DNA from: a virus
Reading direction: 5' to 3' (one strand)
DNA length: 32,287 nt
Virus record (IMG/VR): IMGVR_UViG_3300042691_018498
Coordinates: 1-32,287 of that record
In this document: positions 8,587-18,079 of the stretch, piece after piece
Position numbering within the stretch: the first letter of the stretch is position 1
Layout of the letters: every line of letters starts with the position of its first letter
The notes under the pieces: model-generated
The model's input: the letters and a program-made list of their open reading frames with translations, nothing else
What the model was told of the DNA's origin: nothing
The model's database searches: none
Program-made: the position numbers and the translations under genes

Positions 8587-9918
8587 ATGAGCAACGTTAA
8601 ATTTACTCAACTACCTGACCTAGCACAAGGTAGTATCACAGGCACAACAATTGTGCCTGTTGTGGAAGGTGGAGTCAACTACACAGTGACCACTGCCAAT
8701 TTACAAAGCTATGTAAATTCAACCACAGGCAACATCACAGGCGGCAACATACTAACTGGTGGTGTTGTGTCAGCAACAGGCAATGTCACAGGCAGCAACT
8801 TGAACACATCTGGCATTGTGAGTGCCACAGGCAATATCACAGGTTCGTATTTTCTGGGCAACGGATCACAACTGTCTGGCTTGCCTGCTACCTATTCTGA
8901 TTCAAATGTTGCAACATTCTTGTCAGCATTTGGTGCCAACACCATAAGTTCAACTGGCAACATTACCACCACAGCCAACATTGCAGGCAGTTATGTCCTG
9001 GGCAATGGATCACAGCTCACAGGATTGCCAGCCAACTATGGCAATGCCAATGTGACGTCGCTTATGGCTGCGTTTGGATCAAATGTCATAAGTTCAACAG
9101 GCAACATTACCACAACTGCTAACATTGCAGGTGGATATGTTTTAGGCAATGGAAGTTTGTTGACAGGTCTTGGCGCAACTTACAGCAACTCCAATGTGAC
9201 CGCATTGTTGGCAGCATTTGGATCAAACACAATATCCAGCACAGGCAATATCACTACCACAGCCAATGTGGCAGGTGGATTCTTTCTGGGCAATGGATCA
9301 CAGCTCACTGGCATCACTGCTACCAGCAGTTATGGCAACGCCAATGTTGCCACACTGTTGGCAGGATTTGGATCCAACAGCATATCAACCACAGGCAATG
9401 TCACAGCCACCAACTTTGTTGGTAATGGTGCAGCACTAACAGGCATAGTGGCCAGTGCTGGAACTTTTATTGCCAATGGCGGAACCTATGCCAATGCCGT
9501 GACTGCCAATGGTCTGTTGAAGTTGGTTGCTGCCAATACTGCCAGCGGGTTTGATGGTGCTCAGATTACAGTTCAGGACAATGGCAATGGTGGCAATATT
9601 GTTATCAATGCAGCTTTGGGTACAGGCGGCGGATATATTATACTGTCAGGCACTAGTAGATTTAATGCATTGACATCAACAACAGGTGCAATTGTTATGT
9701 CAGGCGGTCAAATTGACGCAAATACTGTGGTAACGTCTACTGTTACTGCCAGCAGTTTATTAAGAGTTCCCACATTTACTATTGCAGCCAAACCAGCATC
9801 TGGTCAAGCAGGTGCAATCATCAGCATTACCAATTCACCCACACAAGCAGGTAAAATGGCCTACTGGAGCACCACATCCAGTTCGTGGAGATACATTGCA
9901 GATGACACAGCAGTTTAA
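8587..9918 (+). CDS. Second repeat-containing tail fibre protein
   Basis: The product has 443 residues. The N-terminal 45 residues (FTQLPDLAQGSITGTTIVPV) resemble the attachment end of phage fibres. Residues 87-278 hold four 48-residue modules built on GNGSQLTGL plus AFGSNTISSTGNITTTAN, with a degenerate fifth. Residues 290-443 are a beta-rich end. The modules match those in the 873-residue fibre, so both probably form similar trimeric shafts and may exchange segments by recombination. The ribosome site is weak (GAGGAAT overlapping the stop of the tiny ORF). The likely role is attachment, with this protein either a second fibre or a proximal partner. Confidence 0.75.
   Translation: MSNVKFTQLPDLAQGSITGTTIVPVVEGGVNYTVTTANLQSYVNSTTGNITGGNILTGGVVSATGNVTGSNLNTSGIVSATGNITGSYFLGNGSQLSGLPATYSDSNVATFLSAFGANTISSTGNITTTANIAGSYVLGNGSQLTGLPANYGNANVTSLMAAFGSNVISSTGNITTTANIAGGYVLGNGSLLTGLGATYSNSNVTALLAAFGSNTISSTGNITTTANVAGGFFLGNGSQLTGITATSSYGNANVATLLAGFGSNSISTTGNVTATNFVGNGAALTGIVASAGTFIANGGTYANAVTANGLLKLVAANTASGFDGAQITVQDNGNGGNIVINAALGTGGGYIILSGTSRFNALTSTTGAIVMSGGQIDANTVVTSTVTASSLLRVPTFTIAAKPASGQAGAIISITNSPTQAGKMAYWSTTSSSWRYIADDTAV
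8845..9420 (+). repeat. Four tandem 144-bp coding repeats in the second fibre gene
   Basis: Four in-frame copies of about 144 bp begin near 8845, 8989, 9133 and 9277. Each encodes a GNGSQLTGL-type motif followed by (Y/S)GNANVTSLMAAFGSN and ISSTGNITTTAN. Copies differ by many substitutions, so they are old rather than freshly slipped. Related modules at 4836-5500 encode the shaft of the larger fibre. Confidence 0.8.
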
Positions 9919-9927
9919 GGAATAACA

Positions 9928-12138
9928 ATGGCACAAATACGCAACCCGCTAGATGAGATTAGACTCCCATTTGCAAAAATGACATTCTCACCTGACGTGC
10001 CTTCAACAGCCCTGGGTCCCAATGAATACAATGACGGACAGAACGTGGAAACAGACGTGCGCGGCATTAGATCAATGTCAGGCGATCAAGCCATCATTGA
10101 TGCCTTGCCAGCAGGATCAGGTGCTCCCACATTTGTCACAGGTGGCTTTAGAGCAGATGGCAACTTCTGGTTTGTGGTGGCAACCACAGCAGTGGGCGCT
10201 CAACCTGGCAGATATTATGCCTGGGACGCAACCAACCAGACCTGGGACAACATCACTCCCACAGATACAGGATTTGATGCCAGTGGCTATGCACAAAACA
10301 CCAACATCACAGAAGCCTGGAACGGCAATGTGTTGTTTTTGAATGATGAACACAATCCACCCTTGGTATGGTTGGACACACCGGGTGCCATACTCACAAT
10401 GTACAGCAATGTTGTGCCAATTGATGTGGATGATATTGTGCCCAATGGTGTAAGTACCACAAGCAAGATTGTTTCATTCAGTGGCGTGATTGAAGTCACA
10501 GGTTCCAGCATTACAGGTACCACATTGACCATTGGATCCATTGCATCTAATACTCCACCAATCACAGTGGGACAATACATATCAGGTGGCGGCATTGCTG
10601 CAGGCACCAAGATTGTGAGCAACATTGCAGGCACAGGTGATGGATCAACCTGGACTGTGAATATCAGTCAAACCACTGGCACTCTGGGCACAAGTTACAT
10701 AACAAACTGGAACGGCGCACCTTTTGCAGTGGGTGGATCAGTTGTGATTACCAATGCCAATCCAAGATACTACAATGGCACATGGCCTGTGACTGCGTGT
10801 GATGTGACCACAGTGACCATCACATGTGACATTACAGATGCTTATGGATCAGGTGCTAGTGTTGCACCTTTGTATGCCTGGAACTATGATCCCAATTGGT
10901 CAGGTGTGTATGCCAAGTTCATGCGCTTGTACAACACACCCAACGTGGGGTCAATACTTGTGGCAGGCAACCTAACAGCAACCAATGTAAAAACTTCAGA
11001 TACGGAACTGTATCCTGTTACTGTGCAATGGAGCCAGTCATTTGGATTGAATCAAGCACCTATCACTTGGCAGCCAACAGTGACCAATGTGGCCAATCAG
11101 TTAGAAGTTCCGCTTCGTGGGCCAGCACTAGATGCGTTTCCTTGTAATGGACAGTTCTTCCTGTGCTCATACTGGGATACTGTGGTTTTTAGTCCAATCA
11201 ACTATTCAACAACATCAGCACCTATCTTGGGTGTGCGTCAATACAATCAAGGTCGTGGCTTGCTATCCAGCAACTGCTGGGCCAACACAGACAAATTGGT
11301 GTATGGCGTGGATGCACGTGACATCTGGGTGTTTGACGGTCAAGACTTTCAGGGCCTAGGCAATCAGCGTGTGAAGAACTGGTTCTATGACCAATTGGAT
11401 CCACGCTATTATGATCGTGTGTTTATGGAAGTAAACTCACAACGTAGCCAAGTAGAAATCTATTACACAGCAAGAAACAAAACAGTTGATGATGGTGTGC
11501 CCAACAAAATGATTTCATATCGTTATGATTTGGACTGCTGGAATGCACCAAGAGATGTTTCAGACGCCACATTCTCATGTGAATCACCTATTTGGCAATA
11601 TGATAATCCAGATTGGGTAGCAGAACTTGGATCACGCACTGTGGTGTATGCTAGAGGCATTGCAGAAAGTCAACTGATACAAAAAGATCAAGGCTACAAG
11701 TTCCTCACAAGCAATGTGAACCCCAACGGCAACATTGCCAGCACATTCCGCAGAGACAACATCAAGCTGTTGAAAGATTACTCTGGCAAACTAATGGTAC
11801 ATCGTATCTTGCCTGAAGTGGTAAATCTGGGTGCTGATCCTTTTACTGAATACGATGAACGACCAATTGATCCTGCAGATCCTGCATACACAGCCAACAA
11901 AGGCAATATCACTGTCACAATAGAAGGTGCCAACTCAGTGGGTTCAGCACCAGCAGCCAAAACACCTGTGACAATTCCTGTGGATGCTGATGGCAGTGCC
12001 AGTAAAAATCCCTGGGCACAGATCAATCAAAATGCATTCCGCGTTAATTCAATTGAATTGACCAACACCTCAAACACCAGTGTTTGGATGTGTTCTGCAA
12101 CCACGTGGCAAATCACACAAGTTGAGGATGATCGTTAA
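9928..12138 (+). CDS. Tail nozzle-like protein (P22 gp10 / T7 gp12 type) with two Ig-like inserts
   Basis: The product has 736 residues. The start MAQIRNPLDEIRLPFAKMTF and the later block from VYGVDARDIWVFDGQDFQGL to NQRVKNWFYDQLDPRYYDRV, VEIYYTAR and ISYRYDLDCWNAPRDV resemble the beta-propeller nozzle proteins of short-tailed phages. In those, a repeated YNY...W strand pattern builds a ring at the tail end. Residues about 186-313 are a different beta-rich insert, with two Ig-like parts (the second reads GGSVVITNANPRYYNGTWPV). The ribosome site AAGGA precedes the ATG by 8 bases. The stop overlaps the next start (TAATG). Nozzle identity is inference from pattern and gene order. Confidence 0.65.
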   Translation: MAQIRNPLDEIRLPFAKMTFSPDVPSTALGPNEYNDGQNVETDVRGIRSMSGDQAIIDALPAGSGAPTFVTGGFRADGNFWFVVATTAVGAQPGRYYAWDATNQTWDNITPTDTGFDASGYAQNTNITEAWNGNVLFLNDEHNPPLVWLDTPGAILTMYSNVVPIDVDDIVPNGVSTTSKIVSFSGVIEVTGSSITGTTLTIGSIASNTPPITVGQYISGGGIAAGTKIVSNIAGTGDGSTWTVNISQTTGTLGTSYITNWNGAPFAVGGSVVITNANPRYYNGTWPVTACDVTTVTITCDITDAYGSGASVAPLYAWNYDPNWSGVYAKFMRLYNTPNVGSILVAGNLTATNVKTSDTELYPVTVQWSQSFGLNQAPITWQPTVTNVANQLEVPLRGPALDAFPCNGQFFLCSYWDTVVFSPINYSTTSAPILGVRQYNQGRGLLSSNCWANTDKLVYGVDARDIWVFDGQDFQGLGNQRVKNWFYDQLDPRYYDRVFMEVNSQRSQVEIYYTARNKTVDDGVPNKMISYRYDLDCWNAPRDVSDATFSCESPIWQYDNPDWVAELGSRTVVYARGIAESQLIQKDQGYKFLTSNVNPNGNIASTFRRDNIKLLKDYSGKLMVHRILPEVVNLGADPFTEYDERPIDPADPAYTANKGNITVTIEGANSVGSAPAAKTPVTIPVDADGSASKNPWAQINQNAFRVNSIELTNTSNTSVWMCSATTWQITQVEDDR

Positions 12139-13322
12139 TGGCACAATATCCTATTGAAGTTGATGACAGTCAGGCTATCAATGAAGCAGTAAATTACCTG
12201 TTGAGTGGTCCAGCAGGTCTTGGACAAAACTTTCAAGGCTTTTCAGCATACCTGCCAGCATACATTCGGCCCAGCACACGACAGCCGTTTATGTTGCCCA
12301 TTGACACCACCCTGGTTCCTACCTGGGCATTTGCCTGGACCATCACAAACATAACCTTGGTGGGATCCAATCCCACACAGTTTATACAAATTGATTTTAC
12401 ACCCAGCACTGCACTAACTGATCCACCATTTGAATATGGCGATAGAGTTTTTGTAACAGGCGTCAATCCCAGTTTTTACAACGATCGTTACAGAGTATTG
12501 AGTTGTACTACCAGTTCAATGATTGTGTTTCCTACCAAAGACTACACCTGGCTCCCTTATGTGTCAGGTGGCACTGTGGGTAGAGATTGGTATGATGTGG
12601 CCACATCTACAGATTGCAATGCACGAGTTACTGTGTTGGGTCCAACTGATCAAGTGTTTGTCACAGCACAGTTAATTGCTGATATTGAATACACTGCCAG
12701 TATGGCCAGTAACTTTGAAATTCTAGTGCAGATCAATAGACTAACTGGATTTCCCACAAACGTGGCTGGCGACAACGATTATGTGTTTAGCAACAGTAGT
12801 ACTGTGACTGAACGTAGATTTGCTTATAGTGTTTCTACTGATGGCACAATATCAGATCTAGAAACAGTTTTTACCACTGCACTAGACGGACCAAATTTAG
12901 ACTTTGGTTATTACTGGTACATCCTTGACGTGACCTTTGTAAAAACAGGATTGCAATTGTTGTCTGGTGCTGTTGGCGGTGTGTCATTCAGTGGCGATGC
13001 TATTACTACAACAACAACATACAGTGGCTTGTCACCTACAACTGTCACAGGCGCAGGCACAAGTGCTGTGGTTGATGTGGACATAGACACTGATTCAGAT
13101 CAACCATACAGTGACGCTAATACTACAATAACCATTGTCAGTGGTGGATCCGGATACAACATTGGCGACGAATTGCTCATACCAGGCAACAGTTTGGGTG
13201 GAGCAACACCTGCCAATGACATGACCTTGATTGTGACATCAGTTGATGATCCAGGTGATGCACTGCCAGGTAACGTTGTGGCCAAACTGCGAAGTTTGAC
13301 TGCACAATCCATCAAGCAATAA
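12138..13322 (+). CDS. Tail structural protein with Ig-like and GGSGY-type adhesion domains
   Basis: The product has 394 residues and overlaps the nozzle-like gene by TAATG. The N-terminal 60 residues look helical (SQAINEAVNYLLSGPAGLGQ). Residues 66-152 include GDRVFVTGVNPSFYNDRYRV, clearly related to the Ig-like insert of the preceding gene. Residues 330-368 hold SGGSGYNIGDELLIPGNSLG then ATPANDMTLIVT, a short beta module I associate with marine phage surface proteins. Overall it is a virion protein of the tail, perhaps a collar or fibre anchor. I know no specific family name for it. Confidence 0.65.
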   Translation: MAQYPIEVDDSQAINEAVNYLLSGPAGLGQNFQGFSAYLPAYIRPSTRQPFMLPIDTTLVPTWAFAWTITNITLVGSNPTQFIQIDFTPSTALTDPPFEYGDRVFVTGVNPSFYNDRYRVLSCTTSSMIVFPTKDYTWLPYVSGGTVGRDWYDVATSTDCNARVTVLGPTDQVFVTAQLIADIEYTASMASNFEILVQINRLTGFPTNVAGDNDYVFSNSSTVTERRFAYSVSTDGTISDLETVFTTALDGPNLDFGYYWYILDVTFVKTGLQLLSGAVGGVSFSGDAITTTTTYSGLSPTTVTGAGTSAVVDVDIDTDSDQPYSDANTTITIVSGGSGYNIGDELLIPGNSLGGATPANDMTLIVTSVDDPGDALPGNVVAKLRSLTAQSIKQ

Positions 13323-13342
13323 GCCTCAAAAAAGCCCCAGCG

Positions 13343-13349
13343 GTAAATA
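13343..13349 (+). promoter_or_regulatory. T4-late-like promoter GTAAATA placing +1 at an ATG
   Basis: GTAAATA is followed by exactly five bases (TTACT) and then the ATG at 13355. That is the same core-to-ATG spacing as at 3231-3243. No -35 box and no Shine-Dalgarno are visible, so a leaderless transcript is predicted. Confidence 0.55.
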
Positions 13350-13354
13350 TTACT

Positions 13355-13711
13355 ATGAAAACACCCAAAATAAAAGTCAAGTTTCCGCCAGTAGGCGCAC
13401 AGTATGCTCGTCAAGGCATGAATCAACAACAACAACTGGTCAAGAATCCAGTCACACGTGATCAAGCCACAGCAGAAGCCGAGCAGGCTATTCGAGCCAG
13501 TGGTATGCCTGTGGAGATGTTTGTGGAGATTGGCCGCTTGGCTGAAGCAGCAATCATGGACAAAAAGAAATATCCTGAATTTGTAAAATACATGGTAGAC
13601 AAGCGATTGGAAACTGCTGAAGATTTAAAAAAGCCTGACTTTCAAATGATGAGCACCATGGTTGTGCTGGGCAAGGTGGCTGAGCAAATGAACGCACCTG
13701 CTGCGGAATAA
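13355..13711 (+). CDS. Uncharacterised helical protein at head of ejection-protein operon
   Basis: The product has 118 residues, with a basic proline-containing N-terminus (MKTPKIKVKFPPVGAQYARQ). The rest is helical, with EMFVEIGRLAEAAIMDKKKY and DFQMMSTMVVLGKVAEQMNA. No signal or membrane segment is present. It begins 33 bp after the tail gene and is the first gene behind a TAAATA motif. The start has no Shine-Dalgarno, which fits leaderless initiation. Its position ahead of the giant internal protein suggests a chaperone or small virion component (inference). I do not recognise the family. Confidence 0.7.
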   Translation: MKTPKIKVKFPPVGAQYARQGMNQQQQLVKNPVTRDQATAEAEQAIRASGMPVEMFVEIGRLAEAAIMDKKKYPEFVKYMVDKRLETAEDLKKPDFQMMSTMVVLGKVAEQMNAPAAE

Positions 13712-13720
13712 GGAACAACA

Positions 13721-16700
13721 ATGTTAACACAGGACCTGGCTCAACAATTACAATCTCAAGGACGTGGTGGCGACACTATACTTGCGCACATCACACCTGA
13801 AGAAGCACAATTGCTTGAATCACGTGGTGGTTCTGGAACTATCAATCCTGACACCGGCCTGCCAGAATTTGGCTTTTTCTCAGACCTATGGCGCGGCTTC
13901 AAGAAAGTTGTCAAGAAAATTGCCCCAATTATCATGCCGGCAATTGCTATCTTTGCACCCACACTGATTCCTGCTATTGGTACTTGGTTGGGTGCCAGTG
14001 CTGCCACTGCCTCAGTAGTGGGGGCTTCAGCATTGAGTGCAGGTGTGACCCTGGCAGCAGGTGGTAGCCTAAAAGAAGTACTAACTTCTGCTGCACTTGC
14101 TGGTGCCACAACTTTCATTACTCCTGTTATTGGCAACGCACTGAGCAAGACAATCACATCTGTTACAGGCACTGCAATTTCAGCAGGCACTGCCAGTCTA
14201 ATTGGATCTGCTGCTGTTACAGGTGGTATGGCAGCCATACGTGGCGGATCACTCAAACAAGTACTGGCAGCTGTGGCCACAGGTGCTGCATCAAACTATC
14301 TAACAAATCTTGCCAGTCAAGCTGTGGCCAAGGTCAACTCAGCCATGGCGTCTGGCGATATCAAAACAGTAAATCAGAAAGGCATGGATGATGCTGTGTT
14401 CTTGGCATCTGATGCTGCTCAATTGAAAGCAGCCGGACTTTCTGAAGCACAGATTGCTGCCACACTTCGAGCCACAGGTGTGAACCAAATTGTTGCTGAA
14501 ACTGCTGCTGCTGGTGTATTCCAAGGCAAAGACACAGACATTGTTGCTTTTAACATCGCTGCTGCCAATCCCAATGGTGTGTATGGCACAGGCAAAACAG
14601 GACAGACACAAAGTATCACAGCAGGCAACAATCTTGAAACACTGCAACGTGCAGAAGATTCTGTGCTGATTGCCGAAGATGCCACACAACTAAAAGCACA
14701 AGGCCTCACTGCAGCACAGATCAAAGAAACTTTGATGGCCACAGGCGTGAGTGAAGCAGTGGCATCAACTGCTGCCAACAACGCAGGCCGTCTAACCAGC
14801 ACTGCTCTAGCCAACTCGTTACAAACAACCTACGCCAATGTAGGCAAAAACTTGTTTGGATCTACAGAAAACGTGGTGGGTCGCAATCTTGGTGAAAAAC
14901 TCACAGCAGAACAAACAGAAGCCTATCGTGCGCTGCCTTACAAAGCGTCAATTGATTCAGGTGCAATCACTGCGGCAGATGCCAATGTGCTCAAAGCCAA
15001 TGGTTACACTCCTGAACAAGTTGCCTCGCTGACCACAGCAGGCTATTCAGGTGCGGATCTTGTGGATCTTGCGTCAACAGGGGTGACCGCTGCCACATTG
15101 ACCACAATGAGCAACACCAAGATTCCAGAAAGTTCAATCAATGATTTGTTTCGTGCTGGTGCCTCAGCCAATGACATTGCGTCAGTGAGCAAGAACTTGA
15201 TTGACACAGGACGGTTGAGTGTTGCCAGTGCTACCAACATCCTAGCTAGAGATTTTGATTATAATTCTATCAACGGCCTGGTAACCAAAGGCATCAACGT
15301 AGACACTGTGGCCAAATCAGGACTCAGTGCCAACACTGTCAACCTCATGGCTAACTATGGTGTTAACCTAAACAATGTGCTGAATGCCATTGAAAATGGC
15401 AAATACACAGCAGACTCTGTAAATGGACTTGCTACCAGTCGCAACATCAGCGGCTTACAGGCTGTGAGCACATCAGGTGCTGTTACTGCTGTGAAACCTG
15501 GTGGCAACACTGCCACAACAGGCAGCACTACCACAACTGCTGTGGATCCCTACGCAGGTGTTGTTCAATCAGGCACAGTTACCTCAGCAGAAGCCAATGT
15601 GCTGCGAGCCAACGGATACACTGCTGGCGACATTACAAAATTAACTCAATTGGGCTACTCAGGCGCTGATCTTGTGGACATGGCATCAACAGGTGTGTCT
15701 GCTGGCACACTGACCAGCATGGCCAACACACAGTTTGCTGAAAGTCAAATCAATGATCTATTCCGTGCAGGTGCCTCAGCCTATGACATCAGTACTGCTT
15801 CAAATCTTGTGAATGCCAACAAACTGTCAGTAGGCACAGCAGAAAAACTCTTGTTCAAAGATCTAGACAGCAATACCATCACCAACTTGACCTCTCGTGG
15901 TGCTGCTGACCTAGCAGCCAACAGCACATTGAGCAAGGCTGCGTTGACTACCATTGCCAATAATACCACGCTTGACCTGGGTAAAATCACAGCATTACAA
16001 GCTGCTGGCACCAATGTTGAGTCCTTGCTGAGCAAGAATGATGTTGCTGGTGTGAACCGATTGATCTCCAGCACACCTATTGTGCGTGATGCTTCTGGAC
16101 AATACCGTGTGACCACAATGGATGAGTTCAACCAACAGTTTAAAGCACAGTCATCTGGTGTACTTGCTGAAGACCTCAAGTTTATTGCTCAAGACGCTGC
16201 CAACTTGCGAGCACAAGGCCTAAATCAAGCACAGATCAAAGCAGTGCTCATGGCTGACGGTGCAAGCGAAGCTGCTGCCCAGTATGCAAGTAGTTTTGCC
16301 AATCAAGGACTCAGTGCTGAACGCATTGAACAAGAAATACGTGGCCGTAATGTGACTTCAGTGTATCCCACTGTTACTTCTACAACAGACACAGGATCAG
16401 ACATTACTGCTTTGAGATCTTATGGTCAAGGTGACACACCTGGACAGGTCTCGCGAGGCGCAGATGGCATAGATTATCTTACCTTAGACAACGGTAAAGT
16501 TGTGCGATTGAATGAATATCAAACAGCACTGGCATCAGGCAAAACAATCACCATTGATGGTCAGGTGAATACTCAGTATCGTGCTGATATTGGGGGTACA
16601 CCTAAATATTTTGGAATGCCAGGTGCTGGCACTCCACCTGCTGGTTACGAAGTTGCCAAGCCAAGTGATGTGTTTGGACCTGCTGACACCAATAGTGCTT

Positions 16701-18079
16701 CAAATCCATTTAAAGCAGGAACGTATTATGATTCTCAAACCAACACATGGTATACTCCTAAAACTGTTATTACCAACGTACCTGACGGCACCAGCACAGG
16801 CACAGGCACAGGTGGCGGTGAAGGATCAACTGGCAGTAACACAGGCACCAACATTGGCGGCGGCACTGGCACAGGAAGCGGTGGAGGCACTGGCACAGGT
16901 TCTGCTGACGCAGGCACTGGAACAGGCGGTGGAGGCACAGGCACAGGTGCAGGCACTGGCGGCAGCGGAACAGGCATTGACGCAGGCGTAATTGGCACTA
17001 TCACACCAATTGTGCCTGGCGGCACCAAACCAGGTGTTGTTACAGGTCCTGTAACTCCAACAGGCGGCAATACTACAGGAACAACAAATGGAAATACTAC
17101 TGGCACAACAAATACAGGTACTACTGTCATTGGTGGTGTTGTTGGTGGCACAACTGGTAACACCGCAACAGGTGGAAACACAGGCGGAACCAGTGGCAAT
17201 GCAGTTGTTGTAGGTAACACAGGTGGCACAGGTGGCAATGCAGTTGTTGTAGGTAACACAGGTGGCACAGGCGGCAATGCAGTTGTTGTAGGCAACACAA
17301 CCGGAACAGGTAACACAATTACAACTGTGCTGACTCCAATTATTCCAGGTGGCAACACAGGTACAACAGGTGGCAGCAACGTGTCAATAATTGGTAACAC
17401 AAGCACAACAGGTGGCAATGCCAATGTTATAATTACAGGAAATACTGCTGGCGGCAATGCAAATGTTACAACTATAGGAAACACTACTGGTAACACTGGT
17501 AATGTGATTATCATTGGAACAGGTGGCAATGGCAACGCTAATATTGGAAATATTGGTGGCACAGGCAATACCACTGGCAATGTCACAGGCAATATCACAG
17601 GTAATACCACAGGCAATGTCACAGGAAACATTACAGGCAATACCCTTGGCAATGTCACAGGCAACATCACAGGTAATACCACTGGCAATGTCACAGGCAA
17701 CGTCACAGGTAATACCACTGGCAATACCAGTGTTACAGGCAATGTGGTGATACCTATAACACCAATTATTCCTACAGATCCTTGGACTCCAACACCATTT
17801 ACACCACTGCCATTCAAGACTTTGCCAGACCTAAAACTGCCAGGCTTGAATCCAGGATTCATTGCTCCAGAACCTTATTATCAAAACACAAATCAAGTGC
17901 AGAGCAAGTTCTATTATGGACCTCGACCATATCAACCAGGGCCCACGTTTGATCAAGCCTTGTACAATCAGGTGCCTGCACCTGTCACGCCATGGGGACT
18001 GCAAAAGATGTACACCCCTGAAGATCTTGCAAAATACTATGCAGATCAACAAGTCACAGGGCCTGTGGTGCCTAGATGA
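13721..18079 (+). CDS. Giant internal virion/ejection-type protein (1452 residues)
   Basis: The N-terminus holds AHITPEEAQLLESRGGSGTI then NPDTGLPEFGFF, a motif I recall from phage internal or tail proteins. A basic stretch (WRGFKKVVKKIAPIIMPAIA) leads into a long alanine/glycine-rich hydrophobic region, residues about 66-200, that could insert in a membrane during DNA ejection. Three copies of a roughly 39-residue helical repeat follow (type DATQLKAQGLTAAQIKETLM), near residues 229, 320 and 820. A module of about 115 residues is duplicated (YSGADLVDLASTGV and YSGADLVDMASTGV). Residues about 1025-1345 are glycine/threonine/asparagine repeats. The end is proline/tyrosine-rich (YYGPRPYQPGPTF). 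AAGGA lies 8 bases before the ATG. The ejection role is inferred from composition and context. No lytic-enzyme motif was seen. Confidence 0.65.
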   Translation: MLTQDLAQQLQSQGRGGDTILAHITPEEAQLLESRGGSGTINPDTGLPEFGFFSDLWRGFKKVVKKIAPIIMPAIAIFAPTLIPAIGTWLGASAATASVVGASALSAGVTLAAGGSLKEVLTSAALAGATTFITPVIGNALSKTITSVTGTAISAGTASLIGSAAVTGGMAAIRGGSLKQVLAAVATGAASNYLTNLASQAVAKVNSAMASGDIKTVNQKGMDDAVFLASDAAQLKAAGLSEAQIAATLRATGVNQIVAETAAAGVFQGKDTDIVAFNIAAANPNGVYGTGKTGQTQSITAGNNLETLQRAEDSVLIAEDATQLKAQGLTAAQIKETLMATGVSEAVASTAANNAGRLTSTALANSLQTTYANVGKNLFGSTENVVGRNLGEKLTAEQTEAYRALPYKASIDSGAITAADANVLKANGYTPEQVASLTTAGYSGADLVDLASTGVTAATLTTMSNTKIPESSINDLFRAGASANDIASVSKNLIDTGRLSVASATNILARDFDYNSINGLVTKGINVDTVAKSGLSANTVNLMANYGVNLNNVLNAIENGKYTADSVNGLATSRNISGLQAVSTSGAVTAVKPGGNTATTGSTTTTAVDPYAGVVQSGTVTSAEANVLRANGYTAGDITKLTQLGYSGADLVDMASTGVSAGTLTSMANTQFAESQINDLFRAGASAYDISTASNLVNANKLSVGTAEKLLFKDLDSNTITNLTSRGAADLAANSTLSKAALTTIANNTTLDLGKITALQAAGTNVESLLSKNDVAGVNRLISSTPIVRDASGQYRVTTMDEFNQQFKAQSSGVLAEDLKFIAQDAANLRAQGLNQAQIKAVLMADGASEAAAQYASSFANQGLSAERIEQEIRGRNVTSVYPTVTSTTDTGSDITALRSYGQGDTPGQVSRGADGIDYLTLDNGKVVRLNEYQTALASGKTITIDGQVNTQYRADIGGTPKYFGMPGAGTPPAGYEVAKPSDVFGPADTNSASNPFKAGTYYDSQTNTWYTPKTVITNVPDGTSTGTGTGGGEGSTGSNTGTNIGGGTGTGSGGGTGTGSADAGTGTGGGGTGTGAGTGGSGTGIDAGVIGTITPIVPGGTKPGVVTGPVTPTGGNTTGTTNGNTTGTTNTGTTVIGGVVGGTTGNTATGGNTGGTSGNAVVVGNTGGTGGNAVVVGNTGGTGGNAVVVGNTTGTGNTITTVLTPIIPGGNTGTTGGSNVSIIGNTSTTGGNANVIITGNTAGGNANVTTIGNTTGNTGNVIIIGTGGNGNANIGNIGGTGNTTGNVTGNITGNTTGNVTGNITGNTLGNVTGNITGNTTGNVTGNVTGNTTGNTSVTGNVVIPITPIIPTDPWTPTPFTPLPFKTLPDLKLPGLNPGFIAPEPYYQNTNQVQSKFYYGPRPYQPGPTFDQALYNQVPAPVTPWGLQKMYTPEDLAKYYADQQVTGPVVPR
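17195..17311 (+). repeat. Three tandem 39-bp coding repeats
   Basis: Units start at 17195, 17234 and 17273 and are nearly identical at DNA level. Each encodes the 13-residue GNAVVVGNTGGTG. Copy similarity is high, which suggests recent slippage expansion. They lie in the low-complexity segment of the 1452-residue protein. Confidence 0.85.
17576..17719 (+). repeat. Four tandem 36-bp coding repeats
   Basis: Units start at 17576, 17612, 17648 and 17684. Each encodes GNVTGNITGNTT or a close variant, and a partial fifth unit follows. The same GNVTG/GNITG words are common in both fibre genes, giving short DNA identities across about 12 kb. Confidence 0.85.

Noticed and set aside
16602-16608. CTAAATA inside the giant protein gene
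   Set aside because: It lies in the middle of a coding sequence with no plausible downstream start, so it is counted as the one background occurrence on the plus strand.
17195-17719. Repeats resembling a CRISPR array
   Set aside because: The 39-bp and 36-bp units are contiguous, without unique spacers, and are in frame in a coding sequence.
16735-17862. Long minus-strand ORF (375 residues, P/V/L-rich)
   Set aside because: It is the complement of the Gly/Thr/Asn repeats of the giant plus-strand protein. Simple repeats on one strand leave the opposite frame open. No ribosome site or independent composition supports it.
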